64,000 nucleotides of DNA from Xestospongia muta (GCA_963693285.1 OY848929.1:3536501-3600500), one strand, 5' to 3'. Counted from the first letter of the stretch, positions 1 to 14,500 are shown. The notes: generated by a model from the sequence alone, not told the origin. Translations and numbers: made by a program.

Positions 1-2825
1 GACAGCGTTATCGAACCTGAAAGTAAAATATCCTGAGATCAAAGCTATTCTAATGGGTACTCGTTCTACTGACCCTCATTCAGGTAAAGTGATTTATAAA
101 AAGTATTATTCTCAACTTTATCACAGATTCATTATCGGAATTTTCTCCTACTGACTCAGAATGGCCTAATTACATGAGAATTCACGTTATTTTAGTGAGT
201 ATATGGAATTCCTAAATGTCACAACTCTTATAACTATTATAGAAATGGTCTTATTCTGATATTTGGATATTTTTGCGGATATTTAGAGTGCCTTATTGCA
301 GGTTGTATGACATGGGGTAAGAATTTTCAATATCATTGTAGATATGAACAACTAATTCAAACATGGTTGATTAGATTGTGTAAAGAGCATGAAATGCTGA
401 ACCATAAACATCACACTGTTTTATTTCTAAAGTAACATACAGCTATGCGGTTAATTGTCAGAACAATGAAGATTCTGTTTAAAATTTTATATAGTTAAAC
501 AAATGGATGCTAAACCTTTGTGTGAAGACAGTCATTATTTAAATTTTGATAGAGCAATTATTTTTAACATGTTGAGCTACATAAACTGTACAATTCTAAA
601 TCTAAACAGTATATTATTTTCAATACAGATTAAAACAACCAATGTATTTTAACATATATACAACTTCTATGTAACCATAACATTGGTTAAATCATCTAAT
701 CAATTTGTAAAGTGATATTATTATTTGATACAATTTGGTTGTGTCAATAAAGTTATTAATATTGTTATAATGCCATAGATGTAATTATAAGTTTGATCAA
801 TTAAAAAAAATATGCACTTTTTTCATTGTGTTCATTCATGATCATACCAGCAGTGTTGCTGCCTCTGTGGGAATGGCACAATGCTCTTCTTTCTTGTATT
901 CTACATCATTTAGCTATGTGCTTTTGTTAATTTCCATCAGGCATATTTGAGCTCTTTAAAACAGAAAACTGTAATTTTAATAGAGGCTGCTTGGAAGTAG
1001 ACTCTTCATGAGATTTTATTTTAAATGTAATTCAGAAATAGTGAAAATGGAAGTCAGTACATCGGCATTAACCATGGAGCCTGTTTCAAGTGGTTGAATT
1101 TCATTTCTCCTGAAAGACTTATCTATTTTGTTCCTATAGTCAAGGAATTTAGAAATAGAAAGATCTTTTGTGTACTTCATCTAGCATATACTGGTTAAAT
1201 ATCTGAAGAAACATTTCATTCCTTGATAATAAGTTGTTTCAAAAGAAATCAATGCCAACAATAGTGTTGTTTTAGTTGATAAAATGTTTTAGTAAACATA
1301 TGTAAAGTACATTCAGTTTAGTTTTACTTTAGTAGCTCATTCAAATTTCTTTAGTTTCAGTTTTAGTTCAGAGCAACTATTTTTATCATACTTTAGTTCA
1401 AGTGAAGTGGCATTTAGAGCATTATTAAACAAGATTAATGAAAACATTAGGTCATACTGTACAACATTTCTTAAAGGAGTGTCTTTGATTTTTCCAGGAT
1501 ATGAGCTATATTTAAACAGTGAAAACAATCCAGATTTTATGATGGCAATGCATGTAGTTATATTTAGTTACAGCTAGTAGCAGCTATAAATAAAGTTTCC
1601 TCATAAGCAGATCTTGATATGTAGTTAGGTTTTCTGGGGAAGACGAATGAAAAATAACTTCAGCTATTATAATTAATGAAATATTATAAAAATAAAAATT
1701 ATTAGTTATAGTTTGGTTTGGGTAACAAAACATTTTAGTTTTAGTTTTAGCTTTACTGTTAGTTTTAGCAATATTAAAGTACTCAATTTACATTTAGTTG
1801 TAGTTAGTATATACTTGAAGGTTATCTCCTGTATTAAAATATATTTTATTTTTAATTTTGGTTCACTAAAACAACTCTAACCTGGCCCGACAGGTAGCTT
1901 AAAGATCTCAAAAATCATGAAATGTTGAGAAAGTTGCTATATTGACTCATTAGCTGCTTGATAGCTCTGTCACTATATTAATATTTACCCTTCAATTTTG
2001 TGGCTGTTATGTTTATAGGCATTTTGGATGACTATTCCTACTATGATTTGTTAACTTGTTTGAGCATGTAATACAGTCTTTTGTAGTAGTAATATGAAAC
2101 TAAGTGTGTCTTAAAGGCTTCATGTCACGAAATAACTTAGATGGCTACTATTAGTTTGTAGTGTATATCTAATAAATAGGTAAACTACTTGGTAATGAAT
2201 GGTAAGCCCAGGCTAACCAAAGTCACTTTTAGCTAATAGCTCTCTTATTAGTATAAATTATGAACAAAATTCAACTTGTTCATATAAATATCTTGATGTC
2301 ACAATCACAAAGATGTCTAGTTGTGAAAGGTTTACTCATTTTGATAATAATTGTTAGACATTGGTTTATTATATACTACATTGAGTGTCCTCCACAATAC
2401 TGCCTCATTGAAGTTACTTTGATTGGTATATATGATGTGATCTATAACTGTAGAAAAGGCTATTTTTAGTCTGTTAAAAATTTACTTACATGCATAAAAC
2501 ATGTTATAGTCAATAGTTAAAGTTAGGAAATATTTTGACTCAAATGGTCAAATGAGATTATAGGAAATTTGATGATGGTACTAACTCCTTTCTGGCCACC
2601 TTAAATATTAAGTATTGCTATGCTTAATGAAAACTTCCCATTCTTAGATACACCTCCCTTGGTGACAGTCATGATACTAGGCCAAATCCTGCATTACAGT
2701 ACTCATCCATCTCGCTGGGCATCTTATCAAATACTGGTGTCAACAGTCAAACTTGCGTGCAGTATCAACCAGCTTACCTGTTAAAGGACTACTGTTTGGA
2801 ACGAGAAGGAAGGTCAAGAAAATGA
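1..2825 (+). CDS. FLAD1: FAD synthase (FLAD1), 3' end of gene
   Basis: Transfers AMP from ATP to FMN to make FAD (PAPS-reductase-like domain). Only the C-terminal part lies in the window. Exons read by frame: 2-83, 127-194, 243-316 and 2648-2825. They join in phase to give a peptide with the family landmarks LMGTRSTDPHS, FSPTDSEWPNYMR, WSYSDIWIFLR, VPYCRLYDMGYTSLG, NPAL and QPAYLLKD, in the same order as human FLAD1. The start and upstream exons lie to the left of the window. The last intron (317-2647) is 2.3 kb, very long for this locus. The stop is 41 bp from the convergent PSTK stop. Confidence 0.9.
317..2647 (+). other. Long last intron of FLAD1, AT-rich, with TTTAG-rich tracts
   Basis: The intron holds no recognisable exon. 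Two stretches (about 1318-1400 and 1725-1815) are dense in repeats of the hexamer-like unit TTTTAG (TTTTAGTTTTAGTTTTAG and variants). Short open frames here, such as 1528-1337 on the minus strand, are largely translations of these tracts and show no protein similarity I recognise. Confidence 0.6.
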
Positions 2826-2866
2826 CTACCAAGTTATCATAATAATGGATATTACAACATGATTTA

Positions 2867-4771
2867 TTACAGTTTTTTTAAAAGTTGATTAAATCTTAAT
2901 ATTAACATCTCTTCCAAGTTTTGGAAAGTAATAGTTTCCTTGTCACTAGATGACCTATGACTATCTGCACTTAGCAGATGACCAGATCGCAGCTCATTTA
3001 GAACACCTCTTCTGCTCTGATTTGCTCTCTTAGCTAACTCTTGTAAATTCTGTATATCGCATGTTCCTATAAAATATTTGTTAGACAACCCATGTTATGA
3101 TTTAGGATGTAATATCTGTTAGCTAAGTATACTATAAATAGCTTGCTGCAAGGGATTACTTCATTTACTGCCTGAAAACTAGTACTACTAATAAGAATCT
3201 ACTTCCTAACTCCAATACAATATCAGGAATCACTTGTAATAGGCTTTTATTTATGTTGTGTGTACAAGATTCATGTGAAGGTAGCAATAGTTACACCACT
3301 TAACATGAATAGCAATACTATGGGAAAATTTAGTTATTTTACTTATTTATGTTAGCTTGTAACATATGCTCAGGCCTTGTCTCGTACATTAATTGTACTA
3401 TATTGAAACTCTTCAGAGGTATTTGCTCTGACCTTTTTGTTTGCTTATCTCCTTAGACACTAACTGTCGTAGAATCTGATCACATTGATAAAGCACACTT
3501 TCAGATGTTGCTCTTTGTCCATCTATCTACAAAGAGAAGCATCATTGTATGTTACTGAATTGTAATATGAATGTTAAACTGACTTTGCTTCTCTCTTTAA
3601 TTTCAGTTATTTCAGGGTTTAGTAAAAGTCTAGCACAGTGCTCAACTATATCCCTACTGTTAAATATAAACCATGTTGGTATTAACTTCAGATAGTATTG
3701 ATATAATTATACCATGTGTCATGTAACCATCTGGGGTCCTCTTTAGAGTAGCTACTGTCTACTGTCATACTGTTGTTTTCCCAGCGATGCTTTTGGGGAT
3801 CAGGTATTTCAAGTTGTGCTGCCATAGCAACCAAAGTATGATAGGGAATCGGATTTGATCTCTGGGAGTTGCGCTTTTGAGCAGTTTCAAGTTTGCATTG
3901 AACACATACCGAAAGGAACCCACATGAATCTATAATACCATAATTAATAGACTGTTATGTATTTGTTGCTATTACATTTTCTAGCTACTTGATAATATTC
4001 ATGTCTCATGCTTCTTAATGGAAGGTTATCATCAACAATCACCACTGTTGATTGATGAACAGGCAGAACAGAACCAAATAAACTTGCAGTGGTATCATTA
4101 TATTTACTACTGTCCTTTCCACTTAAAAATTCCTCAACACAAGATTTGACAAATCTTCTTGTTTCTTTCCAGTTAAAGTCTTCACTAGATGAACAGTGAC
4201 CATCTCTACAGTGAAACATAAAGTACATTTGCTCCCAACATAAAACATTACCCATATCATAAGAGAAAGTTTCTAAGGTTGTAACAATTGGACATGGCTG
4301 GTGACAATATTAAAGGTAATATATTCATGTCAATATATTCATCACCTTCAATTTTTGGATACATAGAATAAAACAATCAATGTGTATCAAAGTACACATA
4401 TGCACTAGGTCGAAATGTTTAAACTAAACAACAGAGTGATCAGTATATATTACTGTGCTACATGCACCTACATGTAATTTAGGTGGGAACAAAACTACAA
4501 TAAATTTAAAGGTTACAAAAACATTTTCTTTCACTATAAGTATGCCAACTCCATACACAAATGTAGCTTCATCTCTTGTGTCTTTGGGATAAAAGTCATC
4601 CATACAAATGTGTACAACACAACATGTTTCTCCAAAGAGTTGCATTTCCTTGGCTATAAGTTCTCTTGCTATGTAAGTCTTTCCAGATGCAGGTATCCCA
4701 AATATCAGCACAATGCAGACTTGTGGAGTTAAACATTTCTCATCACTAGTACTACAAAACGATGGTGGCAT
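2867..4771 (-). CDS. PSTK: L-seryl-tRNA(Sec) kinase (PSTK)
   Basis: Phosphorylates Ser-tRNA(Sec), the step before SepSecS in selenocysteine synthesis, so the organism should make selenoproteins. Exon 1 (4771-4557) carries the P-loop GIPASGKT and the MDDFYP motif. Exon 2 (4184-3976) carries FNWKETRRF and VVIVDDNLPLRSMRHEYYQ, close to the human DDNFYYQSMRYEVYQLARK block. Exon 3 (from 3929) gives YSCGFLSVCVQC followed by a block resembling the human RNGQRP-WEHNSLTI region (PDPQKHRWENNSMT). An exon near 3535-3435 encodes QILRQLVSKE, and the last exon ends at 2867. All joins inspected keep frame. It is convergent with FLAD1 and divergent from B4GALT7. Confidence 0.92.
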
Positions 4772-5348
4772 AGTAATTGGTGTTAAGGTGGTCTCTGGGT
4801 ACCAGCAGGAAGTCCATACTTAGTTGTGTATCATACTATTACAGGCTGGATGTAAGCACACATTTACTAAAAAATGCATAGTTGTTAGTATTTGTGTGTT
4901 TACAATTATGGCTTAGGCAGGCTTAAGGTCTAAATCCATTGATGACAAGATTTCACTCCTAGTTACTTCTTAAAACCTAAAACATTAATTACCCATAAAT
5001 GGTTAGTAGGGACTTCTTGTTGGCACTTATAGTCAGAATCATTTCTTGTATTTCACTACAGTATTAATTTCTATAATTAGTTGATGTAACATTACAGAAT
5101 GAAGCTAAAGCTGGGCAAATCTAACTGTGGTCACAGGCCACTAGGATATCTGCAGTATCTTCTCTGCTAGCAGAGATAGCTACTGACCACTAAGTTGACC
5201 CAGATTGACATGATTACTAAAGGTAACGGAAACTTATAAAACATATTTATATCAGTTCTTATTAAAGACTTGATTTATGAAATCGTACAACACTTAACGT
5301 TTCAACTTACGGTTCAGCCATTTTCTTGAGTTAGAATTGGGTGTGTTG
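4772..5348. promoter_or_regulatory. Divergent intergenic region between PSTK and B4GALT7
   Basis: 577 bp between the two start codons, so it must hold both promoters. A GT-box variant (GAGGCGTGGT) overlaps the B4GALT7 start at 5350-5360. I see no coding potential and no clear TATA element that I would defend. Confidence 0.5.
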
Positions 5349-8220
5349 ATGAGGCGTGGTTTATTTCACCTATACCTGTCCTTCGACAATCCGTTGGGTA
5401 TGTCTCGGATTAAAATTGTGTTAGCTATAGTTTTTGTTTCATATGTCTTCATTAACTTCTTCTTAGTCTTCTTTCAAACGACAAAAATGGAATGTGATTG
5501 TGACTGCTCTAAGACTGTTCCCCATAATAAATTGTCACATATTTCTGTGATCAATAATTCAAACTCTAAACTAGCTCAGAACAATGACACATTAGTGAAA
5601 CACCTTCCTTCAGAAAGCATTCATCAGTTGAACAATCATACTTTAGCTGTTCTTGTCCCATTTCGTGATCGTTGGGATGAATTGATTGACTTTGTCCCTT
5701 ACATGCATCACTTTTTGAATCGACAAAAAGTGAACCATGAAATTTGGGCAATTAATCAAGTGGATAAGCACAGGTTAGTTTTTGTAAGTGATACAAAGTC
5801 AATTTGATAATGTTTGATATGATATAATACTATAATATTACTTTATAAAACAAAATCTCATTAGTTAACTACTACACTAATATGCGTTACTGAGTTATCT
5901 TGAGGAAACAAAGTAATAAACAATGTCATTCTCTGTACTTTTAAACTTTGTTTAGCACACATGTATTAGAACAGTTTTGATTTCCCCATGCATACTGACG
6001 TAATCATTTGTTTAATCTGTTCATATACAGGTTTAATCGCGCAATGTTATTGAATGTTGGATTTGTTCTTACTCGCAATCACTGTGACTATATGGTAATG
6101 CATGATGTCGATCTCTTACCATTAAACAATGATCTTAAGTACAGCTATCCTGTAGAAGGACCGCTTCATATTTCTTCACCACAACTTCATCCACTTTATC
6201 ATTATGAAAAGTATATCGGGGGAATTCTGATGATGACTAGGGAGCATTTTCAAAAGGTAGAGATATACATTAAATGCTAATTGATATGTTTAATGTGTCA
6301 AATAGTTCAATCATCAGTACAGGAATAAGTATTTGCAGCATGTATGTGGTGATACTGTGTAGTTATAAACAGGCTTGTGTGCAGGCAACTGTGATTTTAA
6401 GAATCAAATTAGTTTAAATTGATTCCTTTCTTAAAGATTGTCTTGCAAATCTGTCAGTGTTAGAAATCTTCATAAAGGTATGATGCCCAAACTGGGTTGT
6501 GCAGTTATGACACTACTGCTATGAAAATGGCTAACTTCACAGTAGCTATCTGAACCCTAAATAGAATACTGTCAGCAAGATGCCTCAATGTTAATATACA
6601 TTTGTAAATTTGTATTAGATAGAGAAATGTCACTGTTATTGTACGAAATGGCTTGGTTGGATATCTAAACAACTATCAAGGATTCTAATTGTCTTTGGTT
6701 TCTTATTCCTTTGCTATAGCTCCTTAGTACTTTTACAACGATTTCTTCTTTGTATGACATGATATGTTTTTATTATCAGATTTAGTGACAGCAATGACTA
6801 TACATTCTTGACTACTTATTGTATTTGTTTCAATTAGGTAAATGGTTTGACAAACATATTTTGGGGCTGGGGTAGAGAAGACGATGAGCTTTATTTAAGA
6901 ATAAAAGAAGCTAAATTGAAGGTATTGTGATATTGTATATAAGGCTGTCGCAATGTCTAAAAGGCATTTACATGTAGTTCGCTAGAATGAACCTTTAAAT
7001 ATGTTGTAGTTTCATTGTCTCCAATTCAGGTTGTGTAGTGTACAGTGTGTGCGTAGATACTTAGCTACATCACACTCACATAGTCCACCTACATGTGTAT
7101 GTTGCAAGTGTACAACCTTTTTGAAGGCTTCCAAACTAAAAGTAAGAGGATGGAATTGTCAACATTACCATGAGCCTTTTGTCAATCTCTCAGAGGTATT
7201 GGGAGTGTTTTTTAAATGAACGTTTCTTGAAGTAATTATGTGTGGTTTATTAACCTGTGTACAAGGTAATATTGCAACTTTATCTATTTCAGATTCATAG
7301 ACCTATTGGAATAACAACTGGTTATAAGACGTTCAAGCATAATCACAACAAGCACCTCCGACCTCGAGACATGAAAAGTTATAACAACCAATGGAGGGTA
7401 AAATATATATTACATTTAAAGGAACTATATTATAGTATATCTTATTTAATTTGGTGGACTAGTGTTTTTGAAATTATTAATAAACTTGTGGAGCATGACT
7501 GGATTAACTTAATTCATCCAGTTCATTGAAGGTTATTTTTGTGCCAATGCTTCCTTGACATTTTTTAAGCCACAGTGTTAATGTTGTGGAATGTGACCTC
7601 CAATGTGATCATCATGTGTACTGTTTAGTTGTACTTCCTAAGTAACCATGAAATTATTATTACAAGCATGTAAGTGGTTTATAAGAAGGCAGTGTAAAAT
7701 TGATTATAGTTGACTGTGGAATGGGACATGTTAATAGAAGTTAATGAAAATCCTTTAACCTGGTATTATGTTTTGACTTGATGTAATGATAACAGTAACT
7801 GAACAGCATACATTGAAGTTAACCGTTTCCCTAATCAACCATTCATATAATTATGTTTCTCACAAGCTATTTTTAATTTGTTGCTTGTCAACAATAGTAC
7901 TTTGCTATCACAAAAATCAGAGACTAAACAACTTGTATAAGTTTGAACTTACTCTGTCTTTGGTGTGGGTGCATTTAGATAAATTATGTGTATGATTGCA
8001 TTCCAGTGTTATTTATAAAGGACAACTGTTTTAAAATTATTTCTTTGTGTCTATTATATAGATGTCAAGACAAAGGGACAAGGAAACAGGATTGAGTACT
8101 CTGAAATACCAGTTAGAGTCTATTATTAATATAACCATTGACAATGCTCTATTAAGACTGGCTAACATTCAACTTAACTGTGACTATAATAAGACACCAT
8201 TTTGTGATCACCCATCTTGA
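5349..8220 (+). CDS. B4GALT7: Xylosylprotein beta-1,4-galactosyltransferase 7
   Basis: Golgi type II membrane enzyme that adds the first galactose to xylose in the glycosaminoglycan-protein linker. Exons: 5349-5773, 6031-6256, 6838-6921, 7293-7397, 8062-8220; all junctions keep frame. A membrane anchor ([20 protein letters not shown]) follows a short cytoplasmic N-terminus. The catalytic region has [25 protein letters not shown], the metal-binding [33 protein letters not shown] and [13 protein letters not shown], all family hallmarks in order. The first ATG is at 5349, but the in-frame ATG at 5400, just before the anchor, is equally plausible. The open frame upstream to 5337 has no ATG. Its GT-box overlaps the start codon. 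Confidence 0.95.
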
Positions 8221-8565
8221 CATACTCAATGCCTCAGTTATGAAGAACTTTATTCAGAGTAATTAAACAACTGTGTTTCATAGGAATTATTAATATAGCC
8301 AAGTCTACCTGGCTTTGCAAATAATTAAGATCTCTAGTCTAATATTTGCCACACCTAGACACTATCACGTGAGCTAACGATCTCAAAAATAACCGGAAAC
8401 AAGATGGCTACCACTTGATCGTGTAGAAGAGAGGCTTCCGTGAATAAGAGAGTGTATTGTGTATAATCCTTTCACATCCATCTCTTTGATAGACCATCTA
8501 ACCTGTCTTTTGCAAGACTGAACACTCATAAGTCATATTTACAGCTGGAGTGGAACGCGAAAGAC
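8221..8565. promoter_or_regulatory. Promoter and 5' leader of the B55 gene
   Basis: Holds a reverse-oriented GT-box (GCCACACCTAG, 8348-8358), a perfect E-box palindrome TCACGTGA at 8365-8372, and a YY1-like AAGATGGCTACC near 8401. No coding sequence is seen. Element identities are inferred from consensus only. Confidence 0.5.
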
Positions 8566-11500
8566 ATGGCAACGGGTGAGTGGGAGTAATTGTATGTGGA
8601 GGTTAAACTAGGAATTGTATGAAGGTTGTTAGTTTGTCTGATAGTGGCATTTACCTTGTTTGAGAATGCCACACATAACAGACAAAAAGATGTGAATTTT
8701 TAAACACTCATATAAGTCAAAAGCACTTTTGACTATTTGTTCTTTTGGTAGGAGGGATGGGGTTGGAGGGGGAGATTCCATGGTGTTTTTCACAGGTAAA
8801 AGGAACTATTGAAGATGAAGTGGCTGATGGTAAGTTACTTTGTGTGTTCATACTAAACATTAGATGTGTTATTATTGAAATATGCCTTCAGTTCAGTAGA
8901 GCTGTGTAAGTGTGGTTACCTTAGTGTTCTACGAGTGGTTATAGTCTTGGAAAAGCAACTACTAGTTTGCCACACAAGTATTTTACAATACGTACAGTTC
9001 TTGAGGTTACTGCTGAGTTCTCACACCCTTCTAGAACTATGCTATGCATGTTTAATGTTAACAGTGACTATACTCTGTCAGTATTAAAAGTTATGTAACT
9101 CTGATGGACGGTAGTAGTATTGTCAAATGAGCTTGCTGAATAATATTATAGTGAAGATTTATATATCATGGATTTAACTGGTTATGAAAATCATGTTTGC
9201 GTCTTGCTCATGAACACTTAGTCTAGTAATGGAGTGGATTATAGCCTATTGTAGTATATGTTGTGGTATGTTCATTTGGTGTTCCTAACATTTCAGCAGT
9301 ATGTCATATGCAAGGAAATACCAGTCAATTACTGTTTTATTCTTTTCTCACAGCTGATATAATCTCTACTGTCGAATTTAATCAGGATGGTGAATTTTTA
9401 GCTACAGGTGATAAAGGAGGTCGAGTGGTTGTTTTTCAAAGGGATGGCACAAGGGTATGTTTAAGACTCAGTATGACATGTTTTGTATATAACATTGTTC
9501 AATATGAGATATGTATGTGAATACCTGTGTATTGGTGTGTAATGAATAGTCCGGTTACTATTTTATTAGTGCATCATTGTGATCATTAAGGATACTATGA
9601 CATTCCTTAGGCATAATGTACATTATTATTCTATTAGCTGTTACTTTAAACAAACATGACTTGATTATGCCTCAATAACTACTGATAAGCAACTCCTGAT
9701 AAAATATTAATGGTTTCTTTTTTATTTAACAGGGTGCAAACAAACCTAGTGTATCATCTCCTCCCATTTTTCGTTGTGACTATAATGTTTATAGTACTTT
9801 TCAAAGCCATGAGCCAGAGTTTGATTATCTTAAAAGTCTTGAAATTGAAGAGAAGATAAATCAAATTTGCTGGGTAAAACAAACTGGTGGCTCTCTCTTC
9901 TTGTTAACGACAAATGGTGAGTTTGGTCTTTGTTCAACAATGCCTCAAAAATAATACTAATACTATCATAATACAATCTTATAATACTAAATTGTTGCAC
10001 TAAGTAATGATCTGACAATAAAATTATTATTGTTAATGAAAGAAAGTCTTCAGTATTCTGTGACCATAACAGTCAAAAATGCTGCAGTATAGAACCCTCA
10101 CAGCACTAATAGGCAAATGAGATCAATAATCAATACTACTATATAGTCACTATACAGTGTTATTGATTATCAGTCACTATTTTACACAGCTTGTGGTATA
10201 TAAATTATGGGAATGACAACAGTTGATTGAGTTTACCCATAATAGATATGTCATTAACTTCCATGAGTAAACCTCATCATGCATATGGCAATACAAAACT
10301 CCACTTTTGTGTGTGCATGTGTGTGATTGGTGTCATTCTAGTTTTATATCTGATGGCTTTGTGTCTTGTTACTTTGCTAAAATGGAGAATAAAAATTTGG
10401 TAAGTAAAATAGTCTTCTAGCTTTTTCAGGCAGTATAGCTGAAATGTAAGTGCTTACTAGAATTTGCACATTTTTAGCGCTAAAGCACATTACATTCAAT
10501 GTACATTTTTCAGCACGTCATCACTTTTTGTTAATTGTGATCATCTTGTCCATCATTGTGAAGCCACATTAACAGTTGGTCTGTAATATTATCGATGTTA
10601 TTTAAAATTGTATGTTTTGACTATATGAATATTCTCTGTCAACTTGAATACTTTGATATCAATCTGATACTAACAGTTGTGGTAGCTACCAGGCCATGTT
10701 GTCATTATTTGGATGCCAGTTTACAAATCCAGTTTTAATATACATGGACATATTCATATACATAACATGTCTGGCACACTTGTGAGAAAACTAAGAAACA
10801 AGTTAGCATAACACAACTCCTTTTAACATCCCTACATCCTAAAATAGACGATGTAGTTGAAGATATTACCTCTACTCTACTTTTAATTGTTGTACTAGCT
10901 ATAATAATTTTAGTAAATACTGTAATAATCACTAAAGTTTGTGTACACTAAAAATTTCAGATTGAAATTAAGTGGAATTGGGTGTGACTAAAAAATTTGC
11001 TAAAATTTAGTTTATGTTGAATCTGAGTGTTTTAAATCACTAAAGCTATTGTAATTTTCAAGTAGGCTTAAGGTACTTGAACTGAGAAGACTACTCTCTA
11101 TGGAGCTGTGTGTGTTAATTAATTGTTTCTGTAATAATTATGCATTGACAGTCATTTTGTTTTTAAATGCATGCAAAATAATTACTATAACTAATTTGTA
11201 TATCAGTGTAATACATGTATGTTTACTAGTAAACTTTTCTTTTTGTCAGATAAAACCATCAAGTTATGGAAAATTTCTGAAAGATGCAGACGTTTCTCCG
11301 ACTTCAATACTGTCACTGATGATGGCTTACTTCGTGATCGACAAGATGTTACTAAGCTAAGACTACCAAGAAAAATCGAAGAAGGCCTATCGATTGAGGC
11401 TATGCCTCGTAGAATTTTCTCCAATGCTCACACGTATCACATAAATTCTATATCAGTCAACAGCGATGATTGTACATTCCTATCAGCAGATGATTTGAGA

Positions 11501-14500
11501 ATAAATGTATGGCACATTGAAACAACAGAGCAGAGTTTTAGTATCCTAATATATGTGTTAATAATTATTAGCTAATTTGACTATTGTGGTCTTAACTCTT
11601 TACTACTAAGATATTGTTGATATTAAACCTGCTAATATGGAAGAGCTGACAGAAGTCATCACTGCTACTCAGTTTCACCCTTCTAGCTGTCATGAATTTA
11701 TTTATTCTAGCAGTAAAGGAACTGTTAGGCTATGTGACATGAGAGAGAAGGCACTTTGTGATCAACATGCTAAATGTAAGTTGGATATTTTGTCTTATGA
11801 CATGTTACGTACTGTTACTGTATACAATCTTAATATTTGATTTCTCTTTCAAAACACTAGATTGACAACCAGGCATATCTTTGTACAAATAGACAAATAC
11901 TTTTTTTACTATCTTGCACGTAAAGCATGCCAAGTGTGATATATTTCAAGTTTTAGCTATTATTACAAATTCACATATAGCATTATATCCAATAGCGTAA
12001 GATGTATGGATTGCCTTGGGAAAATGGTATATGTTATAGATGATGCACATATATCTAGCTTTTAAGAATGTTACAAGCATTTATAGGCACATTTCTGGGC
12101 TGTTGGTTCAGTAACTCAGAAAGAACATGGTAGACGATTGGAGTTAGCAGGCTGGGTAGTGAAATTAGTGTTTGCATTACAGGGAATCAATCATACAGTC
12201 CGCTTGTAGCTCTTCTTGTTTTGCATAAATAGAATTAAATTATCACTGGATCATTACTGTTATTTATTAGTAGATCTATTGTAAGTTATTCATTTATAAA
12301 GAAAAGTGTTTTATATTAAAAAAATAAAGGAACACGTAGAGATGACAATCCTTAACCATGGAATGAAGGTATAACACAAGACAATCCCTATGTAAATATG
12401 GTTGTGCCAAGAGATTATTAAACATTCACTTATGATACTACACTTAAAATTGCATTGAGAGTAAAGTTTGAAGCATTGCTGCTTAATTAGTTCTTGTCAT
12501 GTGTGACAACAAATCCCCAAATTCTTACCTTGTTTACTGGCTTTTGGTCAGTACTACATTTTCGTATATTTTGAATTGGTTTTCATCCCAAATAAAAATG
12601 ATGACAACTTGCAGGAGTAAAACCAGGAAGTAGTAAAAAAAACCCACAAATGCCCAATATTCACCCAATGTGGCCCAATTTGGGAATATCACACTTATTG
12701 TGGGAAAAAAATAGAGCAAATGTCGATTTTGTAAAAGATGCTTACCAAATTTGGTATCCAGTAAAACCAATCATTAGGCTACTAGGATATTAAATTTGGT
12801 ATATACTGTTGTATTCATTGCATATAAACTGCACATATGCAAGTGTCTGTTCTGAAAGTGTCCCTTTAATAAGTGTGGTTTTACCAAACTTGGTCAAACA
12901 TTCTTTTGGAAAGACATCAATAAATGGAATATGTGCTTTGTAACCTTTATACACAATTTTATACTATAAATGAAACTCCACCCCTAAACCTTCTAGAGCA
13001 CAGGAGTACACACACTGAAAGTATTATACTATATAATTCTATATGTTTCATGTAATAATAAACTGAAGAGCATCTTCTGGCTTAAATTATGACATAAAAC
13101 AGTGTACCCAATATACAGAAGTCTGTCACAAAGTTATGACTTCACCTTTAATTAATGGATCTGCAGCATTATGTATGGTTCACCATGTGGTACAAAATGG
13201 CCACCATTAAAAATATCAAAATGATTAATATACATTTTCATGTTGCTCATGACACATTTAATACATTTGTTTCTTTAGTATTTGAGGAGCCAGAAGATGT
13301 AAGCAGTAGATCTTTCTTCTCTGAAATTATTGCTTCTATATCTGATGTACGTTTCAGTCGAAATGGCCGATACATTCTATCTCGTGACTATCTAACAGTT
13401 AAATTATGGGATGTAACAATGGAAAGTCGACCAGTAGAAGTCTATCCAGTTCACGATTATTTAAGAAGTAGATTGTGCTCCCTCTATGAAAATGACTGTA
13501 TTTTTGACAAATTCGAATGTGGATTCAATGGAGATGACAGGTATGTGTTTGTTACTTTAAATGGACTAAAACGTTGCTGGTTAACTGTAGTTGTAAGCAA
13601 AAATTGACTGAGTTGACCCATACAATTAATGAATTTTGTGGCTTTGTCCTATTAAGTGTGATAATAGACGTGGTGACAAGTTATAGCATCCTGACTTGTG
13701 TTACTGATGTATGTTGCTAAAAAGTGAAGCATTTGTCCACTTTTACATGAAAGTTGGGCTGTTGTTGTTTTTAGCTGCTAATGTTTCACTGTCTAAACAA
13801 TAACAAATACCTTATTTGCTTTCTGTCTCTTTGTTTTGGAGAAAGTGTACTGAAAATTTGTTTATCATGTTTTCTTGGACTTTTTGAACACTAAAGCTTT
13901 GTGATTTTATATTTACCTCTTTTTGGCATTAATGTGCTTGCAAATTGAAGGAGGAAGTTTTTATTTTGAATGCCTTGCCAGGATAAGGTACAGGCTTGTA
14001 TTGTAACCCTTCCTCATGTAGAGGGGAGAGTTAAAAGTGTCTTCTGGGAATCCCTTAACTTATCTACTTGTACATTGTCATATTGTTATAATTTAGGAAT
14101 GTTTGTGGTTGAGAGATTGCATGATTTTTTTCATTTTTAAAATGTCTTGTGAGACTACACTAGGTTATACACTCAACACACTTCTGTTTGCCTAAAGCAC
14201 ATGTCATAAAATCTTTGTTAAAATAAACTATTATGTTGATCTTTTCCCTTCTGTAGTAAAATAATCACTGGCACTTACAATAACTTTTTCCGAATTTTTG
14301 ATCGCCAATCTTCTCAGAACTACACTTACGAAGCATCTCGTGATATGAATACTCTAGGACAAATTCTCAGAAACAAAAGAATTATATCAGGGCCCAAGAA
14401 ACGTCGAGATGAGGTGTCAATAGATAATCTGGATTTTGCTAGAAAGATACTCCACCCTGTCTGGCATCCCAGAGACAATATTTTAGCAATTGCTGCGACA

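Noticed and set aside
1337..1528. 63-codon open frame on the minus strand
   Set aside because: Its end is a translation of a TTTTAG-rich tract, it lies in the FLAD1 intron, and it matches no protein pattern.
5337..5348. B4GALT7 start upstream of 5349
   Set aside because: The codon at 5337 is TTG; the first ATG in frame is at 5349.
7031..7219. Cys-rich 62-codon open frame between B4GALT7 exons 3 and 4
   Set aside because: The coding exons on either side join in frame without it, and it has no counterpart in the enzyme family.
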